64,000 nucleotides of DNA from Chitinophaga eiseniae (GCF_012641265.1 NZ_JABAHZ010000002.1:1302001-1366000); one strand, 5' to 3'; shown: positions 1 to 9,312, numbered from the stretch's first letter. Notes: generated by a model not told the origin, from the letters alone. Program-made: numbers and translations.

Positions 1-1082
1 AAGTTGGCGGAAATAGTGGTGGCCATTAGTCCAGCGCTGGCATATTGTTGCGGTATGCGAATGCCCTTTTCTATGGCGGCGTACATCTCCATACTCATAT
101 CAAAAAGCAGGATGATAGCACTGGCAGCAAAAGGAATGCTTTTGAAGGTATGGTGCAGGTCGGTTTTTATGAAAGAACCTATCGCTTTCATTTGCGCCGG
201 GAAGCGGTAAACTGTGGTTACAGGAAGTCGAAATATAACCGGTGAGCGCTTATGAGATACCGCCTTCGGGCGATGTGGTTGCCAGGAAGTATCGGCTGCC
301 CGTTTGTAACTAAGCCAGGTAAGCATCAGCGAGATAGCCAATATCACACACCTGTTGAGTAAAAAATATCCGGATAACGGCACCAGCAAGCTATTGCGCT
401 GCATCACCGAAAAAGTGCTGCTTACATAAAAGTAGGCCGACAGGCCAAATGGATCGATAATGGCGGAAATGCGTTGTGCCAGGAGAGATTGGGGCAATGC
501 CTGCGCCATAAAAGGTGAATTGGAGTATAGTAGTATCACCATATATAACACATACAGTAATAGCCCTCCTATAGCGGTCAGCAATTTATTTTTTGTACAC
601 CATGCCAGGGACGACAAACAACTGCATATAAACAGGCTGTTTATACCACCAAAGATTAAAGTAGGATAACCGTAGTAAATCAGCTGTATGGCGCCACCTG
701 ACCTCATTTGTTGACCTGCGGCAAATCCTGTGATGAGTACCAGGAAGCTGCTGAACGTAAGCCACCATAGCGCCAGGAATCGTCCGGCTGCAAACCCGCT
801 TTTATGGAGCGGCGTGGTGAATAAGATCTGCTCAAAATGATTTTCGGACTCAGAAAAGAGTAACCTGGAAGTAAGTATTGTAGCAATAAAAATAATAGCC
901 AGACTTAGCATCCCTGTCATAAAGCCTATGGTATAAGGGCTATCCAGGCGTATGGCTTCTCCGGCATTCATACTAAACTGGCTACCGGTGAAAATGCCCA
1001 GCGCCAACAGGCAGGCAGCAACGAGGTATACGGTGATGCCTCTTGTACATCGTTTGATATCAAATAGCAGGATTGCTTTCAT
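1..1082 (-). CDS. ABC-2 type transporter permease, cut by the left edge
   Basis: About 360 N-terminal codons are visible; the reading frame stays open to base 1, so the gene continues outside the window. The protein starts MKAILLFDIKR and has repeated hydrophobic segments (roughly residues 14-34, 58-78, 100-122, 135-160, 165-190 and again near 320-345), typical of ABC-2 exporter permeases. The start overlaps the last 23 bases of the ATPase gene, so the two are translationally coupled and form one exporter. The late return of membrane segments after a loop suggests a long two-half permease; in Bacteroidota such proteins can carry an M1-type peptidase domain, which cannot be seen here. Substrate unknown. 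Confidence 0.8.
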   Translation of the reverse strand, partial: MKAILLFDIKRCTRGITVYLVAACLLALGIFTGSQFSMNAGEAIRLDSPYTIGFMTGMLSLAIIFIATILTSRLLFSESENHFEQILFTTPLHKSGFAAGRFLALWWLTFSSFLVLITGFAAGQQMRSGGAIQLIYYGYPTLIFGGINSLFICSCLSSLAWCTKNKLLTAIGGLLLYVLYMVILLYSNSPFMAQALPQSLLAQRISAIIDPFGLSAYFYVSSTFSVMQRNSLLVPLSGYFLLNRCVILAISLMLTWLSYKRAADTSWQPHRPKAVSHKRSPVIFRLPVTTVYRFPAQMKAIGSFIKTDLHHTFKSIPFAASAIILLFDMSMEMYAAIEKGIRIPQQYASAGLMATTISAN

Positions 1083-1944
1083 GGTATAAAGTATGAAAGT
1101 ATACATGTTCCAGGGTGGGTGTTACCGGGTGAAAGCCATCAGGTGGGATTTCACTATACACGGTAATGTGCAGCTTTTTTTCGATGAGCTGTTGACTGAT
1201 AAGCCGGTGGGTGGTCTGATAATGCGTTAATGCGCGGTGGTCAATTTGTTGGGTCCATACTTTCCCGTTTAACCGGGCTATCATTTCGCCGGGAGTACCG
1301 GTAGCCAGCAATGTTCCCCTTTTTATGATGGCCATCTGCGAGCAGAGATTTCGTACATCTTCTACCAGGTGGGTAGAAAGCATAACAACCACGTTTTCGC
1401 TAATATCGCTCAGCAGCAGGTTGAGCCGATTGCGTTCTTCCGGATCTAAACCAGCGGTAGGTTCATCCACTATGATCAACTGGGGATTGCCGAGCAGCGC
1501 CTGGGCTACGCCGAAGCGTTGTTTCATGCCCCCGGAAAAGGTATGCACTTCTTTATCGCGAGCCTGGTATAGATTTACTTTGTCGAGCAGGTACAGGATC
1601 TGCGCTTTCCGCGCGGCGCTATCCGAAACGCCTTTCAGCACTGCCAGGTGCTGCAGCAACTGGTAGGCAGAGGCGCCGGGATATACGCCAAAATCTTGCG
1701 GCAGAAAACCAAGCTGTTTGTGGAGATATCCCGGGTTTTTTATAACATCTGTTCCATTGAAAAGAATGTTGCCGCTGTTGGGGTGCTGCAAACCCACAAT
1801 GGTTTTCATCAGCGAGGATTTACCTGCGCCATTGGGACCGAGCAGGCCAAACATACCGTGACTTATTTCCAATGAAATATTATCCAGCACTTTTACTGAC
1901 GGCTGGTAGGCCAATGAAAGCTGATCAATACACAATCGGTTCAT
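1060..1944 (-). CDS. ABC transporter ATP-binding protein
   Basis: 294 residues. All nucleotide-binding motifs are visible: Walker A GPNGAGKS (36-43), Q-loop in LGFLPQDFG, signature FSGGMKQR (about 135-142), Walker B with LIIVDEPTAGLDP (about 155-167) and H-loop STHLVED. The protein hydrolyses ATP to drive the permease encoded just downstream, with which it overlaps by 23 bases. The C-terminal 70 residues after the core domain are poorly conserved, as in many drug or lipid exporters. The start ATG is immediately followed by a classical ABC N-terminus. Substrate cannot be predicted. Confidence 0.93.
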   Translation of the reverse strand: MNRLCIDQLSLAYQPSVKVLDNISLEISHGMFGLLGPNGAGKSSLMKTIVGLQHPNSGNILFNGTDVIKNPGYLHKQLGFLPQDFGVYPGASAYQLLQHLAVLKGVSDSAARKAQILYLLDKVNLYQARDKEVHTFSGGMKQRFGVAQALLGNPQLIIVDEPTAGLDPEERNRLNLLLSDISENVVVMLSTHLVEDVRNLCSQMAIIKRGTLLATGTPGEMIARLNGKVWTQQIDHRALTHYQTTHRLISQQLIEKKLHITVYSEIPPDGFHPVTPTLEHVYFHTLYHESNPAI

Positions 1945-2019
1945 TTCGTGAAGTGTTTAGACAATACAATCCCTGCAATGGAGGTCCATTGCTTTTTGCA
2001 ACCAGTAAATAAATGAAGG

Positions 2020-2229
2020 CTATACTTCTTCCCTGTATTCCAGGATATCGCCGGGCTGGCAGTCCAGGATGTTACAAATGGCTTCCAGGGTGTCGAAGCG
2101 TATACCCTTGGCCTTCCCGGTTTTTAGTATAGATAAATTAGCAGGTGTAATGCCCAGTTTTTCTGCCAATTCTTTGCTTTGCATTTTACGCTTAGCAAGC
2201 ATTACATCCACGTTTACGATAATTGGCAT
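2020..2229 (-). CDS. Small XRE/Cro-type HTH regulator (YozG-like)
   Basis: 69 residues that are almost entirely a Cro/C1-type helix-turn-helix: residues about 15-60 include KELAEKLGITPANLSILKTG and a following helix FDTLEAICNILDCQPGDIL. Such stand-alone DNA-binding proteins bind operators as dimers. It lies 2 bases downstream of a DUF2975 membrane protein, an association found in many bacteria and described for YozG-type regulators. The pair is upstream of the ABC exporter on the same strand (75 bases to the ATPase), so it may regulate the exporter; that link is inference. Confidence 0.9.
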   Translation of the reverse strand: MPIIVNVDVMLAKRKMQSKELAEKLGITPANLSILKTGKAKGIRFDTLEAICNILDCQPGDILEYREEV

Positions 2230-2231
2230 AA

Positions 2232-2747
2232 CTATATAAATAAGTCCTGTTCGTTTTGTAATCGCAAGCCCTGTTTAAAGATGGCTGCCAGGAAGTAAGT
2301 AAAAATTCCGAGGAACAAATGTACGACTATCAATCCCCATACAACACTTTCTACCTCCGTGAAAAGCCGGGAAAATAAAGCCGCAATGCCCGGTACAAAT
2401 AGGTTGAACAGGTAAAACCTGCGTAAGCGCACGATATTTTCTGTTGAAAATAATTTCGGCAGATAGAATACCTTAAATACGCCGGCAGCCAGCCAGAAGA
2501 AAATAGTATATAGGCTCAAAGGCAACAGGAAGTCGAGCAATATATAAGTAAGGTTGTTGTCGATGTTAAGAAAGGGGGTGTTGGTAAAGGGATACAATAT
2601 ATGCAGGTACTTTCCCTCACCATATGGATTGATATTCGTATGGGTAACTAAACACCCAATTGCATATAAAACAATACAGCAATATCCCAGGGCTAATACC
2701 CCGCTGATGTAATACAATATTTTAGCAATGATTTTGACACGGGCCAT
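2232..2747 (-). CDS. DUF2975 family membrane protein
   Basis: 171 residues from the ATG at 2747 (MARVKIIAKILYYISGV). The frame can be extended to a TTG at 2774, but the internal ATG gives the usual family N-terminus. Four hydrophobic segments are visible (about residues 8-30, 58-82, 108-128, 135-160), fitting the DUF2975 family of inner-membrane proteins of unknown function. It is paired with a downstream small HTH gene only 2 bases away, the standard arrangement of this family; the membrane protein may modulate the regulator, which is inference. Confidence 0.8.
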   Translation of the reverse strand: MARVKIIAKILYYISGVLALGYCCIVLYAIGCLVTHTNINPYGEGKYLHILYPFTNTPFLNIDNNLTYILLDFLLPLSLYTIFFWLAAGVFKVFYLPKLFSTENIVRLRRFYLFNLFVPGIAALFSRLFTEVESVVWGLIVVHLFLGIFTYFLAAIFKQGLRLQNEQDLFI

Positions 2748-2845
2748 TTCCGATAATTTAAAATCTACATGCAAAATAGTAATTGATTATCGTAAAACAA
2801 TAATTATTTTATGTTTTATTATAATTTTAAAGAGAGAAATCAAAG

Positions 2846-3742
2846 CTATTGGTATTCAGAAGTGAACCTATACAGCCGGTAATGATGCATACCTGTTCCA
2901 TTGATACAGGTTAACCACGATTGTTGTGCTACCAATGGGGAGCAATGCCCGTAAGTAAAAATGTGGATTATTCTTTGCCGCGATTCGCGCTGCAATATAT
3001 CCAGCATGTGCTGTAGCATGCTGCCCTCAAAAGGCGTGTAAAAAAAGAAAAGTGTACCTTCGGAATAATCGCCCTGGTGGGCATTTATATTAGTAAAAGT
3101 TACCCCCTGCAACTGCAAGCTAGATATGCAATGGCGGGCATAATCACAATAGGCAGGTTCATATTCGATCCCGTTCGATTTGATGCCGCTAAGCAGGTTA
3201 ACCAGGATGGTGGCCTGTCCGAGTCCACTTCCAATGTCGAAAAATACATCGTGTGGCGTAGGCTGGGCCAATGCCACCATTTGAAATATAATTCTTGCCG
3301 GCGTTTTCTGATAGTATATCATTTCGGGCTCCTGCTCGAGCACAGGGGCTGGAAGCGGGTACACAGATAACAGGCCATTGATAAAAGTGTCGAGGTCATC
3401 ATATCCTGGTTCGTCAGATGGTGCGGCGTTGTCAACTACTTCACCCAGGTATTCGGAAACCATAGCGTTAAAGGTGGTGGGAGAATAGCCCCCTGCGCTG
3501 ATTTTTTGCCGGAGCTGTGTAAACAATAACAGGTCTGCTTGTTCCAGTTTACATTTCAACCGTATAGCCCATTGTTGTAGCTCCAGCAGCGCCGGTGTGG
3601 GTGTTAAGCTGCTGATCCTGTCCAGTATATGAAAGTCGAGCTGATCGATAGCCTGGGCGCGGTGACGGAAATTCTCTATTTCATAAAGGGTGTCATCTGC
3701 TTCTATTGCCTGGATACAGGACTGTAGCTCATTTATCACCAC
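2846..3742 (-). CDS. Class I SAM-dependent methyltransferase, substrate unknown
   Basis: 298 residues. The C-terminal half carries a Rossmann-type methyltransferase core: motif I DIGSGLGQ (about residue 168), an acidic motif II in GIEYEP, and a later strand LFFFYTPF. The DIGSGLGQ-GIE pattern resembles DOT1-like and related class I enzymes more than rRNA or small-molecule methyltransferases. The N-terminal 140 residues are helical and unrecognised. The start is GTG GTG (3742 or 3739); no early in-frame ATG exists. The gene stands alone, divergent from the DUF1772 gene. Substrate not predictable. Confidence 0.7.
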   Translation of the reverse strand: MVINELQSCIQAIEADDTLYEIENFRHRAQAIDQLDFHILDRISSLTPTPALLELQQWAIRLKCKLEQADLLLFTQLRQKISAGGYSPTTFNAMVSEYLGEVVDNAAPSDEPGYDDLDTFINGLLSVYPLPAPVLEQEPEMIYYQKTPARIIFQMVALAQPTPHDVFFDIGSGLGQATILVNLLSGIKSNGIEYEPAYCDYARHCISSLQLQGVTFTNINAHQGDYSEGTLFFFYTPFEGSMLQHMLDILQRESRQRIIHIFTYGHCSPLVAQQSWLTCINGTGMHHYRLYRFTSEYQ

Positions 3743-3855
3743 GCAATTTTTGAATGAATGTAAAATAATTTATGTTTTACCAGTAGGGAATTTTTATGGC
3801 GGCAACACCTGGTTTTAGTGTAGCTTAGGGGTATACGCTGTTAAAAGTTTATCCT

Positions 3856-4326
3856 ATGACCATCACACACATCATACAGATACTGGCTACCGTTAGCACC
3901 GGACTGATTACCGGGCTCCTTTTCGGTTTTTTGATTGCTATCAATCCTGCATTTACACGTTTGCGGGATGCGCCTTACATTGCCGCTATGCAGGCTATTA
4001 ACAGGGTGATTGTAAATCCGTTGTTTATACTCAACTTCCTGGGTGCCGGCATACTATTGCCCCTGGCTGCATTTATGCAGGGCAGCTGGTGCTTATGGAT
4101 GGCTGCGGCTTTGTATGTATTCGGAGTGCTGGGCGTAACCATCGGCGGCAATATTCCACTGAATAGTGTGTTGGATAAATTTCCGTTAGACACAGCCACC
4201 CCGGAAGCTGCTGCCAGCGCCCGCACCGCTTTTGCCATCCCCTGGAATAAATGGCATGTGGTACGCACCTGCGCTGCCCTACTGGCATTCATATTGGCGG
4301 TAGCGGCCTGCGTATATGGAAGATAG
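3856..4326 (+). CDS. DUF1772 (anthrone oxygenase-like) membrane protein
   Basis: 156 residues with four hydrophobic helices (about 5-30, 52-75, 82-102, 133-155). The pattern of an N-terminal membrane segment, a conserved IGGNIPLN motif near residue 97 and an R-x-W-N-K-W/H segment before the last helix fits the DUF1772 family. Characterised relatives act on anthrones, but most bacterial members have no known function. It is monocistronic, followed by a perfect bidirectional terminator shared with the convergent phospholipase gene. Confidence 0.75.
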   Translation: MTITHIIQILATVSTGLITGLLFGFLIAINPAFTRLRDAPYIAAMQAINRVIVNPLFILNFLGAGILLPLAAFMQGSWCLWMAAALYVFGVLGVTIGGNIPLNSVLDKFPLDTATPEAAASARTAFAIPWNKWHVVRTCAALLAFILAVAACVYGR

Positions 4327-4332
4327 ATCAGT

Positions 4333-4386
4333 TTATCACTTACTAAAAAGCCTTCCCCGTGAGGAAGGCTTTTTAGTAAGTGATAA
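4333..4386. terminator. Bidirectional terminator, perfect 24-bp stem
   Basis: Left arm 4333-4356 and right arm 4363-4386 are perfect reverse complements, with a 6-base loop. The stem has a GC-rich top (GCCTTCC/GGAAGGC) flanked by A-run and T-run on either side, so it can end transcripts from both the DUF1772 gene (+) and the convergent PI-PLC gene (-). Confidence 0.9.
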
Positions 4387-4395
4387 TTACAAAGA

Positions 4396-5361
4396 CTAGA
4401 AATTAGTGTTGATAATAAGCGTATTCCTGTCTGCTGCTGCAAAATCCATTAAAATAGTTCCATACCTGCCATGTGTGTTGTTGGTAAAGTAAGTGGTCAG
4501 TTGTGGATTGATAGCATTTGAAACGGTAGTAATGCTGGGGATACCAAAGATTAATGATTTATACCCACTGCTGAAGTTGAGATACCATACGGATGCACTG
4601 CCGTTTTTGGCTTCTGTCAGCAGGTTAGTGATACTGGTCCATTTACCATTGTTATCGGGCACTACATACTGGTCCTGTACCCTTAAATTGGCGTTGCTGT
4701 TGCTGATAGAAAAGGTGGTGTTGTCTGCCCAATTGGTGCAGTCTATGCCCTTGGGTGTGTTGCTGGCGCCAAACCGTCTTACCAGTACAATTTTGCCCCT
4801 TACCTGGCCCAGGTTGGGAATGGTAGCGCTTAGATACCATTTGGATGGTTGCAGCTGTGTGTAGCTGTCGAATGTTTGTTCAAAGGTGCGCGTGTTGTTG
4901 GTCGGGTCATACTCTTCTTTTACGCACATGATAATGGTTTCAGAAGGGTTAGCTGCCAGGAAGTCGTAACAGGCATTGGTAACATCCGTGAAGTTCATGT
5001 TTTGGTAGATGGAACCATGATGAATGGCGAAGGCATCACCAATATGCCGGCAACGGATGTCGAGAAAGCGGGTGCCTGCATCGAGTTGCTCACGGATGGT
5101 GAGGTTCTGGCATTTGGCAGTGCCGCCTATGGGCTCAAAACGTGCGCCGCTGTCGTGGGTGCCGGGAATAGATAAGTTGGATAAAGCGGTATTGTCGGCA
5201 ATGGATCCCATCCAGGCAGACAATGATACCGTTAAACCAGCGGTAGCAAGGCTGTTGGCGCCCGCATCGATCCTGCTTTCGGAAGTTGGGTGAACGATAT
5301 CTTTTTTACAGCTGAAAAGGAAAAAGGTGGCCGCAGCCAGAAAAAGGGTTACTTGCTTCAT
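4396..5361 (-). CDS. Phosphatidylinositol-specific phospholipase C-like lipoprotein
   Basis: 321 residues. The N-terminus is a lipoprotein signal with lipobox LFSC (Cys18), so the protein should be membrane-anchored on the outside. The PI-PLC X-domain is clear: LSIPGTHDS with the first catalytic His, FLDIRCRH, then AIHHGS with the second catalytic His, followed by ETIIMCVKEEYD. Bacterial enzymes of this family cleave phosphatidylinositol to cyclic inositol phosphate and diacylglycerol without metal. Length matches secreted bacterial PI-PLCs. It is a single gene, converging on the DUF1772 gene. Actual substrate (host-derived PI, sphingolipid or other) is unknown. Confidence 0.88.
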   Translation of the reverse strand: MKQVTLFLAAATFFLFSCKKDIVHPTSESRIDAGANSLATAGLTVSLSAWMGSIADNTALSNLSIPGTHDSGARFEPIGGTAKCQNLTIREQLDAGTRFLDIRCRHIGDAFAIHHGSIYQNMNFTDVTNACYDFLAANPSETIIMCVKEEYDPTNNTRTFEQTFDSYTQLQPSKWYLSATIPNLGQVRGKIVLVRRFGASNTPKGIDCTNWADNTTFSISNSNANLRVQDQYVVPDNNGKWTSITNLLTEAKNGSASVWYLNFSSGYKSLIFGIPSITTVSNAINPQLTTYFTNNTHGRYGTILMDFAAADRNTLIINTNF

Positions 5362-5459
5362 AGTGGATGTTTTTAATATTTAAAATATACTAAATAATTT
5401 CAGAGATAGCTATACCCGGATGCGTTAAGTTTTTATGAAAAAACAGGTGCGTTTTCGGG

Positions 5460-5490
5460 TTGCCGGCCTGCGACAAGTGTTTTACTTTTG
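5460..5490 (+). promoter_or_regulatory. Bacteroidota promoter for ada
   Basis: TTG at 5460-5462 and TACTTTTG (TAnnTTTG) at 5483-5490, separated by 20 bases. It ends 14 bases before the ATG at 5505. Because it lies inside the longer possible reading frame starting at 5460, it argues for the start at 5505. Confidence 0.6.
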
Positions 5491-5504
5491 AAGAAAAGAA
5501 TTAC

Positions 5505-6551
5505 ATGCTCACTACGGAACGGATGTACCAGGCGCTGATGGAGAAAGACGAAGCTTATGAAGGGCTGTTTGTAGCAGCGGTTAAAACAACCGGCATTTTC
5601 TGCCGTCCTACCTGTACCGCGAGAAAACCCAAAGCCGATAATGTAACATTTTTTCCGTCTTCCAGGGAGGCCATCGAAAATGGATACCGGCCTTGCAAGG
5701 TATGCAATCCCCTCGCGGCCATTGGGCAAACGCCTGCGCATATCCGTCGCATTATCGATGCGCTGCAGGCCGATCCATCCAGGAAATGGAAAGATGCCGA
5801 CCTGTTACAACAAGGCGTAGCGCCCAGTGCCATCAGGAGATGGTTCCTGAAACACCACGGCGTTACCTTTCATGCTTACCAGCGCATGTTTCGCATGAAT
5901 GCAGCGTTCAAAAAAATACAAACCGGGGAAACGGTTACCGCCGCCGCTTTCGACGCCGGTTATGAATCACTCAGCGGCTTCGCCGATTCTTTTAAATCAG
6001 TTTTTGGCGTGTCGCCCGTCAATAGTAAACATCAGCAGGTGATTAACATTACCCGGTTGGAAACACCCATTGGAAGCATGTTTGCCTGTGCGGTAACAGA
6101 AGGGATTTGTTTACTGGAGTTTACAGAAAGAAAAATCCTTGCAACGGAGTTTAAAGCATTGACGCGATTGCTGCGGGCAAATATTATCCCGGGTACCAGT
6201 CCTCATTTCGAGGTATTAAAGCAAGAGCTGGACGAATATTTTGCCGGAACCCGGAAAACCTTTACGGTGCCGCTGCTGATGCCGGGTACCGCCTTTCAGC
6301 AAAGGATATGGCAACTGCTGCAAACGGTGCCCTATGGTACTACCCGGTCGTATAAACAACAGGCCATCGCGGCCGGTGAACCCGATGCCGTACGGGCGTT
6401 GGCACATGCCAACGGCATGAATAGAATTGCGATCCTGGTGCCCTGTCACCGTCTTGTTGGAGGAGATGGCAGTCTTACCGGCTATGGTGGCGGTATCTGG
6501 CGGAAGAAATGGTTGCTGGAACTGGAAAAATCACACGCTACTCCGTCCTAA
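5505..6551 (+). CDS. ada: Ada: DNA methylphosphotriester/O6-alkylguanine methyltransferase and activator
   Basis: 348 residues from 5505 (a longer frame from 5460 overlaps the promoter). Three modules: N-terminal AdaA zinc domain with Cys33, Cys37, Cys64 and Cys67 (IFCRPTC and CKVC), whose first Cys accepts methyl from phosphotriesters; a central AraC-type HTH (about 80-175); and a C-terminal O6-alkylguanine-DNA alkyltransferase with the PCHR active-site motif (Cys about 314) and the following VGGDGSLTGYGGG. The protein repairs alkylated DNA in a suicide reaction, and the methylated form activates the adaptive response. No alkA or alkB neighbour is present, so the regulon must lie elsewhere. 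Confidence 0.93.
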   Translation: MLTTERMYQALMEKDEAYEGLFVAAVKTTGIFCRPTCTARKPKADNVTFFPSSREAIENGYRPCKVCNPLAAIGQTPAHIRRIIDALQADPSRKWKDADLLQQGVAPSAIRRWFLKHHGVTFHAYQRMFRMNAAFKKIQTGETVTAAAFDAGYESLSGFADSFKSVFGVSPVNSKHQQVINITRLETPIGSMFACAVTEGICLLEFTERKILATEFKALTRLLRANIIPGTSPHFEVLKQELDEYFAGTRKTFTVPLLMPGTAFQQRIWQLLQTVPYGTTRSYKQQAIAAGEPDAVRALAHANGMNRIAILVPCHRLVGGDGSLTGYGGGIWRKKWLLELEKSHATPS

Positions 6552-6644
6552 GCATTTGTTAATCACACGCCGTTTACAATTGCGAAACATATTGCGAAGC
6601 TTAAAATCCTTCTTTTGGCAGATAGAACACGTAATCATCTGCAT

Positions 6645-7511
6645 ATGAAAAGATTTTTGGCCTTTTTTATTTTTGCCACAATTGCTCTTTCTTCCGCCGC
6701 CCAGAAAGTACTGCCTTTGTATAAAGATTCCATACCCAACAGTATTGGCACTATTGCACCGGAAAACGCACCGGTTATGACCCTCTACAAGCCGGAACAT
6801 CCGAATGGTACGGCGGTGATCATCTTTCCCGGCGGCGCCTATGGCGGCCTGGCCATCGATGAAGAAGGATTCAAGGTAGCAGAAGCCTTTATTACCAAAG
6901 GCGTTACTGCCTTTGTAGTAAAATACCGCCTGCCTTCTGATGTCACCATGCGCGATAAAAGTATGGGGCCTTTACAGGATGCGCAGCAGGCCATCAAATT
7001 GGTGAGGATGAATGCCACCGAATGGGGCATCGATAAAAACAGGATCGGCATAGCAGGATATTCCGCAGGAGGCCACCTGGCCGCTACCCTGGGCACACAC
7101 AGCGCTAAAAGCTATGTCCCCAATAAAGAAAAAATTGACCTGCGGCCCGATTTTATGATCCTCGTATATGCGGTGATCAGTATGCACGATGAACTCACCC
7201 ACCAGGGATCCAGGAGTAACCTCATCGGCCCTAGTCCTTCACCGGAAAAAGTGGCCTTCTTCTCCAACGAAGAATGGGTGAATAATAATACGCCGCCCGC
7301 TTATATCACGCATTGTAACGACGATGCGGTAGTGAGTGTCAACAACAGTATTGCTTTTTACCAGGCTATGCAAAAAGGAGGTATTCCCGCCGAACTACAC
7401 CTGTATCCCACCGGCAACCATGGATTTACCCAACGATTACCCGTATACGAATGGCTCGACCCCATGTTGTGGTGGATGAAAAGAGGGGGCTGGCTTCCCA
7501 ATACCCCCTGA
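6645..7511 (+). CDS. Secreted alpha/beta hydrolase (acetyl-esterase-like)
   Basis: 288 residues from ATG 6645, which gives a clean signal peptide (MKRFLAFFIFATIALSSAAQ). Alpha/beta-hydrolase features: oxyanion-hole segment IIFPGGAYGGL, nucleophile elbow GYSAGGH (Ser about 139), acid in HCNDDAVV (about 226) and catalytic His in TGNHGF (about 259). This order and the periplasmic location match Bacteroidota carbohydrate esterases that remove acetyl groups from xylan or other glycans. Substrate not proven. The longer frame starting at 6615 would put charged residues ahead of the signal peptide and is not preferred. Confidence 0.85.
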   Translation: MKRFLAFFIFATIALSSAAQKVLPLYKDSIPNSIGTIAPENAPVMTLYKPEHPNGTAVIIFPGGAYGGLAIDEEGFKVAEAFITKGVTAFVVKYRLPSDVTMRDKSMGPLQDAQQAIKLVRMNATEWGIDKNRIGIAGYSAGGHLAATLGTHSAKSYVPNKEKIDLRPDFMILVYAVISMHDELTHQGSRSNLIGPSPSPEKVAFFSNEEWVNNNTPPAYITHCNDDAVVSVNNSIAFYQAMQKGGIPAELHLYPTGNHGFTQRLPVYEWLDPMLWWMKRGGWLPNTP

Positions 7512-7518
7512 TATTGAA

Positions 7519-8619
7519 TCATGGCATAGCAGCGTGAACAGTGGGTTGTACCGGTGGCTTCGGGTGTAAAAGCTTTATCAGTGGACGCTCTACCTTCTTG
7601 TAAAAAAGAATACCAACCGCTACACCCAAAGCCATGTGAACAAATATGGATAAGTCTGCATTGAGGAAAAATCCTGTATAGATATAAATATTCGTCAGCA
7701 GATAAAAAAAGGTAAAGTGGGTCAGGTAAATGGAATAAGAGGCATCTCCCAGCAACAAGAAAAAGCGGTTATTCCATACCCTGGCCAACATCCCCTTCTT
7801 CTCCAGGAAAATACAGCCCGCCAGGATAAAGGCGCTGGGAAGTCCCCATAATAGTACCCTTTTCAAACTACCTGTACCGGTAGTTACACTACCCAGCTCG
7901 GAAATATCTCCAAAACCATGGAAGATATTATATGCATACCCGCCTGCTCCCAATAACAACAGGAACGCCGCCACGCCCGCCGGCAAGGTAATATTGCGGT
8001 ACAGCCAGTAAATAATAACGCCAAATAAGAACTCCAGCATAATAGGGTTGGTATAAAATATCAGCCGGGGATCATGTACCTGCAAAACTTTTCCAATAAT
8101 CACCAGGGCGGGAATTACCAGCAAAAGCAGGAGCGTTTTGTATTTTGTACGCGTTAATATCAGCAGGAAAAACAACACGTAAAACCACCATTCAAAAGAA
8201 AGCGACCAACCCACCACCAATATAGGAAACAACGCTTTTTGCGAATTCAACACCGGCAACATCAACACCGTATTTTTTAGCCCGTATAAAACCGCCTCAA
8301 TAGGATAGAATTTATCGAAAAAGCAAAACAACACCATGTATATCAAACTCGCCACATAATAAATGGGATTGATCCTCAAAAAACGTTTCTTCAGGAAGTC
8401 AACACCATCATAGGCGCCCAAATAATTGCCGGCAACATAACTGATAATAAAACCAGATATCCCGAAGAAAAGATCTACCCCAATGGCGCCGAAGTTTTCC
8501 AGGAAGAAGAACTTTTGCTGATGCGATACGGAAAATGCTTCCTGTGTGTCAATGGCATGTACGTGTACGACCAATAAAACCGCAATGGCTCTCAGGAATT
8601 GTATGCTGTTAATCTTCAT
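7519..8619 (-). CDS. Acyltransferase 3 family membrane protein (OafA/YrhL-like)
   Basis: 366 residues from ATG 8619 (MKINSIQFLRAIAVLLVV); the frame runs up to 8679 but that adds a non-family leader. About ten hydrophobic segments, the N-terminal LRAIAVLLVVHVHA helix and FGISGFII segment are hallmarks of the Acyl_transf_3 family, integral membrane enzymes that O-acetylate or O-acylate surface sugars. It converges with the esterase gene (8 bases between stops) and is downstream of a GNAT gene on the same strand. The acceptor glycan is unknown. Confidence 0.88.
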   Translation of the reverse strand: MKINSIQFLRAIAVLLVVHVHAIDTQEAFSVSHQQKFFFLENFGAIGVDLFFGISGFIISYVAGNYLGAYDGVDFLKKRFLRINPIYYVASLIYMVLFCFFDKFYPIEAVLYGLKNTVLMLPVLNSQKALFPILVVGWSLSFEWWFYVLFFLLILTRTKYKTLLLLLVIPALVIIGKVLQVHDPRLIFYTNPIMLEFLFGVIIYWLYRNITLPAGVAAFLLLLGAGGYAYNIFHGFGDISELGSVTTGTGSLKRVLLWGLPSAFILAGCIFLEKKGMLARVWNNRFFLLLGDASYSIYLTHFTFFYLLTNIYIYTGFFLNADLSIFVHMALGVAVGILFYKKVERPLIKLLHPKPPVQPTVHAAMP

Positions 8620-8722
8620 AAATGGGATACTGATTGAGGGTAAAGGACTGTAACACCGGTTCACAACTATATACAGCAAATTATGATTGTTGGCTGTAAC
8701 TACACCTCAGTCAGTATCATTC

Positions 8723-9265
8723 TTATCTAATACGCGATTGCCAGGATAGGCGGCTGATTTCAAACCAGTTGCATGGCACGCCGTCATGTATAAAGGTATC
8801 GGTTAACTGGAACCCTACTTTGGTTAAAACATGTGCCGATGCGGTATTGCCGGCGTCGGTCCAGGCATAAAGGTAATCGGGTTGTAACTGCTCAAATCCA
8901 TATCTGAGTGATGCTACCGCACATTCCGTGGCGTAACCCTTTCCCCAGTATTGTGTTATAAACCGATATCCCACATCGTAAAAATTAACCTGTTGATGTA
9001 CCGGTTCCGTTACCAGCTTCAATCCTGCCCATCCCACAAAGTTATTGCTGGCCTTTTCAATCACGGCCCATCGGCCAATACCATTGCGGGCATATTGCTG
9101 CCGGATAAACTGGATTTTCTCCCGCGCTTCTTCCAGAGTGCTGATAGTAACGCCTCCTACATATTGTACTACCGCCGGATCTCCATCCAGTGCCAGCATA
9201 CCGGGCGCGTCGGCCGGAATAATTTCCCGCAGGATCAAACGGGGCGTTGAGGCAAATATCTCCAT
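8723..9265 (-). CDS. GNAT family N-acetyltransferase (RimJ/RimL-like)
   Basis: 180 residues. Fits the Acetyltransf_3 type: TPRLILREIIPADA at the N-terminus, the acetyl-CoA loop in QYWGKGYATE (about 110-119), and TDAGNTASAHVLTKVGF near 140-156. Such enzymes transfer acetyl from acetyl-CoA to protein N-termini or small-molecule amines. Neighbours (NAD(P)-binding protein upstream, 47 bases away) do not reveal a substrate. Confidence 0.88.
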   Translation of the reverse strand: MEIFASTPRLILREIIPADAPGMLALDGDPAVVQYVGGVTISTLEEAREKIQFIRQQYARNGIGRWAVIEKASNNFVGWAGLKLVTEPVHQQVNFYDVGYRFITQYWGKGYATECAVASLRYGFEQLQPDYLYAWTDAGNTASAHVLTKVGFQLTDTFIHDGVPCNWFEISRLSWQSRIR

Positions 9266-9312
9266 ACAGGGCTGTCTATTTTTCGCCCAATTTAAAGAAC
9301 CTGCCGATATTT

